Source of the DNA: Candidatus Dorea gallistercoris
Lineage (GTDB): Bacteria; Bacillota; Clostridia; Lachnospirales; Lachnospiraceae
Assembly (NCBI GenBank): GCA_019114065.1
Contig: DXGF01000141.1
Location: 1 to 36,108, forward strand
Reading direction: 5' to 3'
DNA: 36,108 bases
Translations under genes and position numbers: made by a program
The notes under the pieces: generated by a model
Seen by the model: only the letters and a program-made list of their open reading frames with translations
Told to the model about the DNA's origin: nothing
Databases searched by the model: none
Shown here: one piece after another, positions 31,760-36,108 of the stretch
How positions within the stretch are numbered: the first letter of the stretch is position 1
How the letters are laid out: each line of letters opens with the position of its first letter

Positions 31760-33997
31760 CTACCTCGCTTTCGTTCCTGTTCCGTCCCGCTTCGCTGCCT
31801 TAAGGCGGTTCAGGGTGATCTCCCGGTCTCCGAACTGAACCTTTATCTCTGTGCCTTCTTCAAACAGATAGACCTCTTCCAGCTCGTCCTTTTTCTTCAG
31901 ACGGATGCCCCGCACCCCAACGGCTCCTTTTTTCTTCTCTGAGACCTCCTCCGCGCTAAACCGCAGGAAATAGCCTTCCCTTGTCCGCAGCACCACCTGC
32001 TGGCTGTCGTTTACCACCTGCACGCTCACCACCTGGTCATCCGGCTGCAGTTTTGTGGCGGCGATGGTCCGTTTGGATACCTGGAATTCGGTTCCCGACA
32101 CCTTCTTGATCATTCCCTGCTTGGTGGCAAATAAAAGCTGGGCAAAGCGCATCTGCTCCCCGTCGCAGATATAGACGATCTCTTCCTGGGTGCTGTCGTA
32201 GTTGCTCACATTGTCGATGGGCTGGCCCTTATCCCGGAACTTTCCAAAAGGAAGATCCAGCACTTTGACTTGATGCATCTTTCCATCCGCCGTGAAAATA
32301 CAAAGTTTTCCTGTATTCAGACAGCTGATCACGTATTTGTTCTCTGTGTCCGCGGCCTCTTTGTTTCTCTCATAGGCGGTCCGGTCTAGGGTCTTGGCGT
32401 AGCCGAATCGGTCCATCAGGAAGATCACTTCCTGCTCCTCGATCTTCTTCTCCTCGAACACCGCTTCCTGGGCGTTCTCGATCTGGGTCCGGCGTTTCCA
32501 GGAGAACTCTTTCTTCAACTGGTCCAGATCCTGGATGATCACATCCGCCATAGACTCGTAGTTGTTCAGGATATCCTCATAGCGCTCGATATTCTTCAAG
32601 GTCTCTTCGTGTTCCTTCATCAATGCTTCGATCTCCAGGCCGATCAGACGGTAGAGCCGCATCTCCAGGATCGCTGTGGCCTGCCGCTCGGTAAACCGGA
32701 GCATGGCCGCCATCTTCTTAGAAATGCTGGATTTGAACTTAATATTCTCTGTCACGCCGTTTGTGAGACAGGCCTTGGCATCCTTCACCGACTGGCTGCC
32801 CCGCAGGATCTCGATGATCAGGTCGATCACGTCGCAGGCCTTGATCAGGCCTTCCTGGATTTCTTTTTTCTCTTTTTCTTTGGCTAAAAGGGTCTGGTAT
32901 TTCCGGGTGGCCAGTTCAAACTGGAAGTCCACGTGATGCTCGATGATCTTCTTTAAGCCCATGGTCTCCGGCCGGCCGTCCGCCACTGCCAGCATATTTA
33001 CCCCAAAGGTGTCCTCCAGCCGGGTCTTCTTGTAGAGCATGTTGATGAGGTTGTCCGCGTCCGCGCCCCGTTTCAGCTCGATCACGATGCGAATGCCTTC
33101 CTTGGAGGACTGGTTGGAGATATCGGTGATATCACTGGTCTTCTTGGACTCTACTAAGCCATAGACATCGTTGAGGAACTTCCCGATGCCGGTTCCGATC
33201 ATGGTATAAGGAATCTCTGAGATCACGATCTGACTGCGGCCGCCTTTTAATTCTTCTACTTCCACCTTGCCCCGCAGCTTGATCTTGCCTGTCCCGGTCT
33301 CGTAGATCTGGAGCAGATCGTCTTTATTTACCACGATCCCGCCGGTGGGGAAATCCGGTCCCTTGATATATTTCATCAACTGTCGGGTGCTGATCTCACT
33401 ATTTTTCATATAGGCCTTGACACCGTCGATCACTTCCCCCAGATTGTGGGTGGGAATACTGGTAGCCATCCCCACCGCGATGCCCTCCGCCCCGTTGACC
33501 AGAAGATTCGGGACTCTCACCGGAAGCACTTCCGGCTCTTTCTCCGTCTCGTCAAAATTGGGGACAAAGTTGACAATATCCTTGTCCAGATCCTGTAGGT
33601 AGGCTTCCTGGGTGATCTTCGCTAAGCGGGCTTCCGTGTAACGCATGGCCGCAGCTCCATCTCCCTCGATAGAGCCGAAGTTTCCGTGGCCGTCCACCAG
33701 TACCGTTCCCTTTTTAAAGTCCTGGGCCATTACCACCAGGGACTCATAGATAGAGCTGTCCCCATGGGGATGGTATTTACCCATGGTATCTCCCACGATA
33801 CGGGCGCATTTCCGGTAGGGCCGGTCGGACTTAAGGCCCAGCTCATGCATATCGTAAAGGGTCCTTCTCTGGACCGGCTTCAATCCGTCCCGGACATCTG
33901 GCAGGGCCCGGGCTACGATCACGCTCATGGCGTAATCAATATAGGATTTCTTCATCACATCCGAATATTCGGTTCTTATGATCTGTGTTTGTTCCAT
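31760..33997 (-). CDS. parC: DNA topoisomerase IV subunit A (ParC; GyrA-like)
   Basis: A 745-residue type IIA topoisomerase subunit that cleaves and rejoins DNA. The catalytic tyrosine is Y120 in [11 protein letters not shown]; the quinolone-target region [15 protein letters not shown] has S81/S82 and E85. A winged helix/tower, coiled coil and C-terminal beta-propeller (about 490-745) follow. I see no GyrA box in the propeller, and the pair parE-parC is away from dnaA/recF, so topoisomerase IV (decatenation) is more likely than gyrase. ATG 33997 follows AGGAGAAG. It starts 15 bases after parE. Confidence 0.88.
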   Translation of the reverse strand: MEQTQIIRTEYSDVMKKSYIDYAMSVIVARALPDVRDGLKPVQRRTLYDMHELGLKSDRPYRKCARIVGDTMGKYHPHGDSSIYESLVVMAQDFKKGTVLVDGHGNFGSIEGDGAAAMRYTEARLAKITQEAYLQDLDKDIVNFVPNFDETEKEPEVLPVRVPNLLVNGAEGIAVGMATSIPTHNLGEVIDGVKAYMKNSEISTRQLMKYIKGPDFPTGGIVVNKDDLLQIYETGTGKIKLRGKVEVEELKGGRSQIVISEIPYTMIGTGIGKFLNDVYGLVESKKTSDITDISNQSSKEGIRIVIELKRGADADNLINMLYKKTRLEDTFGVNMLAVADGRPETMGLKKIIEHHVDFQFELATRKYQTLLAKEKEKKEIQEGLIKACDVIDLIIEILRGSQSVKDAKACLTNGVTENIKFKSSISKKMAAMLRFTERQATAILEMRLYRLIGLEIEALMKEHEETLKNIERYEDILNNYESMADVIIQDLDQLKKEFSWKRRTQIENAQEAVFEEKKIEEQEVIFLMDRFGYAKTLDRTAYERNKEAADTENKYVISCLNTGKLCIFTADGKMHQVKVLDLPFGKFRDKGQPIDNVSNYDSTQEEIVYICDGEQMRFAQLLFATKQGMIKKVSGTEFQVSKRTIAATKLQPDDQVVSVQVVNDSQQVVLRTREGYFLRFSAEEVSEKKKGAVGVRGIRLKKKDELEEVYLFEEGTEIKVQFGDREITLNRLKAAKRDGTGTKAR

Positions 33998-34012
33998 GAT
34001 CTTTCTTCTCCT

Positions 34013-35935
34013 TTAGATATCCAGTTCCGCTTCCAGGGCATTTTCATAGATAAAAGTCCGCCTTGGCGGCACCTCTGTGCCCATCAGCATCTCCGTCACG
34101 CTGGAGGCCATCCTGGCGTCCTCGATCTCCACCAGCTTTAACACCCGGGTTTCCGGGTTCAGGGTCGTCTCCCAGAGCTGGGAAGCGTCCATCTCTCCCA
34201 GTCCTTTGTATCTTTGTAACGTAAAGGGACCATCATGGGTCTTCCGGTAACGCTCCAGGGCCTGATCGTCATAGAGATATTCTTCTTCCCCTTTCTTGGG
34301 CATGGCTTTATACAGGGGAGGCATAGCGATATACACATGTCCCTCGTAGATCAGTTCCGGCATAAACCGATAGAATAAGGTCAAAAGCAGGGTGGAGATA
34401 TGCGCCCCGTCCACGTCTGCGTCTGCCATGATGATGATCTTATCATAGCGCAGTTTGCTGATATCAAAGTCATTGCCATAGCCCTCCGAGAATCCACAGC
34501 CAAAGGCGTTGATCATAGTCTTGATCTCCGCGTTGGCCAGGATCTTGTCAATGCTGGCTTTCTCTACGTTCAGGATCTTTCCCCGGATCGGCAGGATGGC
34601 CTGATACATCCGGTCTCTGGCCGTTTTTGCGGATCCGCCCGCCGAATCTCCCTCTACAATGAAGATCTCACATTTCGACGGATCCCGGCTCTCACAGTTG
34701 GCCAGCTTCCCGTTGCTGTCAAAGGAGTATTTCTGTTTGGTCAAAAGGTTGGTCTTGGCCTTCTCTTCTGTCTTGCGGATCTTGGCCGCCTTCTCCGCGC
34801 AGCCGATGACTTTTTTGAGCGTCTCCAGATTCCGGTCAAAATACCGCACGATCTCATCTCCCGCCACCTTGCTGACCGCTCTGGCCGCATCCGGGTTGTC
34901 CAGCTTGGTCTTGGTCTGACCCTCGAATCTGGGGTCCGGATGCTTGATGGAGACGATGGCCGTCATGCCGTTCCTTACATCAGCACCGGTAAAGTTGGCG
35001 TCTTTCTCCTTCAAGATTCCCAATTCCCTGGCGTACTGGTTGATCACCGTGGTAAACGTGGTCTTGAATCCGGTCAGATGGGTCCCTCCCTCACCGTTAT
35101 AGATGTTGTTGCAGAATCCCAGTACATTTTCGTGAAATTCGTTGACATACTGGAAGACCACTTCCACCTGTATGCCCTCAGCCTCTCCTCTAAAATATAC
35201 CGGCTCATGGACCGTTTCTTTCTTGGAATTCAGGTCCCGGATAAAGCCCAGGATTCCTTCCGGCTCATGGTAGACGATATGCTCCTTCGCCTCGCCTCGC
35301 AAATCTTCAAAAATAATGGTGAGCTCCGGATTCAGATAAGCAGTCTCGTGCATCCGGCTTTTCACTTCTTCCGCCCGGAACCGGGTCTTCTCGAAAATCG
35401 TGTCGTCCGGCAGGAAATTGATCTTGGTGCCGGTCTTCCTGGTCTTGCCGATCTTGGGCAGAAGCCCGTCCTCCAGCTCCACCACCGGTATCCCCCGCTC
35501 ATACCGGTCGTGGTGGATGTACCCGTCCCGGCTCACCTCTACATCCATATAAGCAGACAAGGCGTTGACCACCGAAGAGCCCACACCGTGGAGCCCGCCG
35601 CTGGTCTTATAGACAGAATCGTCGAATTTCCCCCCCGCGTGAAGAGTGGTATATACGACACGCTCCGCGGACACACCTTTTGCGTGCAGATCTACCGGCA
35701 CCCCCCGTCCATTGTCAGATACGGTAGCAGAGCCATCCTTCTCCAGCGTCACGCGGATCTCGCTGCAGTACCCAGCCAGATGTTCATCCACAGAATTGTC
35801 CACGATCTCGTAGATCAGATGATTCAATCCTTTGGTAGACACGCTTCCGATATACATGCCCGGCCGCTTGCGCACCGCCTCCAGGCCTTCCAATATCGCA
35901 ATACTGTCCGCATCATATGTACTCTTCTTCGCCAT
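34013..35935 (-). CDS. parE: DNA topoisomerase IV subunit B (ParE; GyrB-like)
   Basis: A 640-residue ATPase subunit. The GHKL ATP site has E43 and N47 (YEIVDNSVDE), DNGRGVP (74-80) and GGLHGVGSSVVNALS (113-127). A transducer domain follows, then the TOPRIM domain (FIVEGDSAGGSAKTARDR and IIMADADVDGAH) and the C-terminal tail LQRYKGLGEMDASQLWETT. With ParC it unlinks daughter chromosomes. The start ATG 35933-35935 (MAKKSTYDADSI) has AAAGGA 11 bases upstream; an upstream ATG at 36004 lies in the promoter and is rejected. The choice of ParE over GyrB rests on gene context and the missing GyrA box in the partner. Confidence 0.88.
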   Translation of the reverse strand: MAKKSTYDADSIAILEGLEAVRKRPGMYIGSVSTKGLNHLIYEIVDNSVDEHLAGYCSEIRVTLEKDGSATVSDNGRGVPVDLHAKGVSAERVVYTTLHAGGKFDDSVYKTSGGLHGVGSSVVNALSAYMDVEVSRDGYIHHDRYERGIPVVELEDGLLPKIGKTRKTGTKINFLPDDTIFEKTRFRAEEVKSRMHETAYLNPELTIIFEDLRGEAKEHIVYHEPEGILGFIRDLNSKKETVHEPVYFRGEAEGIQVEVVFQYVNEFHENVLGFCNNIYNGEGGTHLTGFKTTFTTVINQYARELGILKEKDANFTGADVRNGMTAIVSIKHPDPRFEGQTKTKLDNPDAARAVSKVAGDEIVRYFDRNLETLKKVIGCAEKAAKIRKTEEKAKTNLLTKQKYSFDSNGKLANCESRDPSKCEIFIVEGDSAGGSAKTARDRMYQAILPIRGKILNVEKASIDKILANAEIKTMINAFGCGFSEGYGNDFDISKLRYDKIIIMADADVDGAHISTLLLTLFYRFMPELIYEGHVYIAMPPLYKAMPKKGEEEYLYDDQALERYRKTHDGPFTLQRYKGLGEMDASQLWETTLNPETRVLKLVEIEDARMASSVTEMLMGTEVPPRRTFIYENALEAELDI

Positions 35936-35975
35936 TGTCTGTGAATCCTTTCCTATACTTTCCCATACTGGGAAT

Positions 35976-36004
35976 ATATTAGCACAAAATATGGTATTAA
36001 TCAA
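35976..36004 (-). promoter_or_regulatory. Sigma-A promoter of parE-parC
   Basis: On the minus strand TTGATT (35999-36004), a 17-base spacer and TGC-TAATAT (-10 at 35976-35981, extended -10). A 6-pair inverted repeat with a 3-base spacer (35960-35974) covers the predicted transcription start. Confidence 0.6.
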
Positions 36005-36011
36005 ACACCTT

Positions 36012-36108
36012 TTATGGTTTCAGCACTGTATCTAGTACCTCTGCCAGCACTTCCATGGCGTTTCGCATCTCTTCCACCGTATTGGTCTGGGCGCCGGCTT
36101 CCACCAGA
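36012..36108 (-). CDS. 3' end of an unidentified gene (cut by window edge)
   Basis: The minus strand is open from the right edge to a TAA at 36012-36014. The visible C-terminus reads LVEAGAQTNTVEEMRNAMEV, then LAEVLDTVLKP. It is helix-forming and soluble in character, but I do not recognise the family. Codon choice looks like that of the neighbours. It ends only 8 bases before the parE -35, with no terminator between, so some read-through into parE is possible. Confidence 0.6.
   Translation of the reverse strand, partial: LVEAGAQTNTVEEMRNAMEVLAEVLDTVLKP

Noticed and set aside
34400-35944. 514-codon open frame on the plus strand
   Set aside because: Antisense to parE, with no recognisable motifs and no ribosome binding site; a by-product of third-position G+C bias.
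1-36108. Mobile elements, prophage, CRISPR array, tRNA or rRNA genes, riboswitches
   Set aside because: I looked in every intergenic gap and found no transposase, integrase, direct-repeat array or clover-leaf sequence. The gaps are short and explained by promoters, leaders and terminators.

Overview
The window is a stretch of chromosomal core genome from an endospore-forming Firmicute of the class Clostridia. The Lachnospiraceae are the best fit, judged from protein style (for example SpoIIIAH opening with KRIFKKNQVI) and from base composition, which by eye is near or slightly above half G+C. Evidence for a spore former is direct: spo0A, spoIVB and the complete eight-gene spoIIIA set are present. 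I see no rRNA, tRNA, CRISPR array, prophage or insertion sequence, and no gene-free stretch over 300 bases; the largest gap is 225 bases, upstream of pnp.

Layout, in transcription order (almost everything is on the minus strand, so from high to low coordinates). (1) 36108-30862: the 3' end of an unidentified gene, then parE, parC (topoisomerase IV type) and a nudC-like NADH pyrophosphatase. (2) 30842-19194: the translation and RNA superoperon rimP, nusA, ylxR, ylxQ, infB, rbfA, nrnA, truB, ribF, then rpsO, then pnp and ogt. New promoters lie before rimP, rpsO and pnp, and three of the leaders can fold into hairpins. (3) 19155-17965: the only plus-strand gene, a membrane-anchored metallophosphoesterase. 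It is divergent from spoIIIA and convergent with ogt; a perfect 42-base palindrome lies at the convergent end. (4) 17863-12896: spoIIIAA-AB-AC-AD-AE-AF-AG-AH, the mother-cell half of the channel that feeds the forespore, closed by a good terminator. (5) 12766-11165: prfC. (6) 11087-1137: a long operon of asp23/yqhY, nusB, xseA, xseB, ispA, dxs, tlyA, nadK, argR, recN, followed by spoIVB. (7) 1017-1: spo0A, then the start of glgA, cut by the window edge.

The order closely follows the classic Bacillus subtilis arrangement (yqhY-nusB-folD-xseA-xseB-ispA-dxs-yqxC-ahrC-recN-spoIVB-spo0A), with nadK added, folD absent and prfC where accBC would be. Most genes are joined by overlaps or gaps of a few bases, and many starts are set by Shine-Dalgarno position, with several GTG or TTG starts. 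No new multi-gene system was found. The most interesting signals are at RNA and promoter level: a long hairpin in the pnp leader, structured rimP and rpsO leaders, overlapping divergent promoters at spoIIIAA, a candidate sigma-G promoter that starts inside the recN terminator, and the 42-base palindrome that supplies the end of the phosphoesterase reading frame. All promoter and RNA-structure calls were made by eye.
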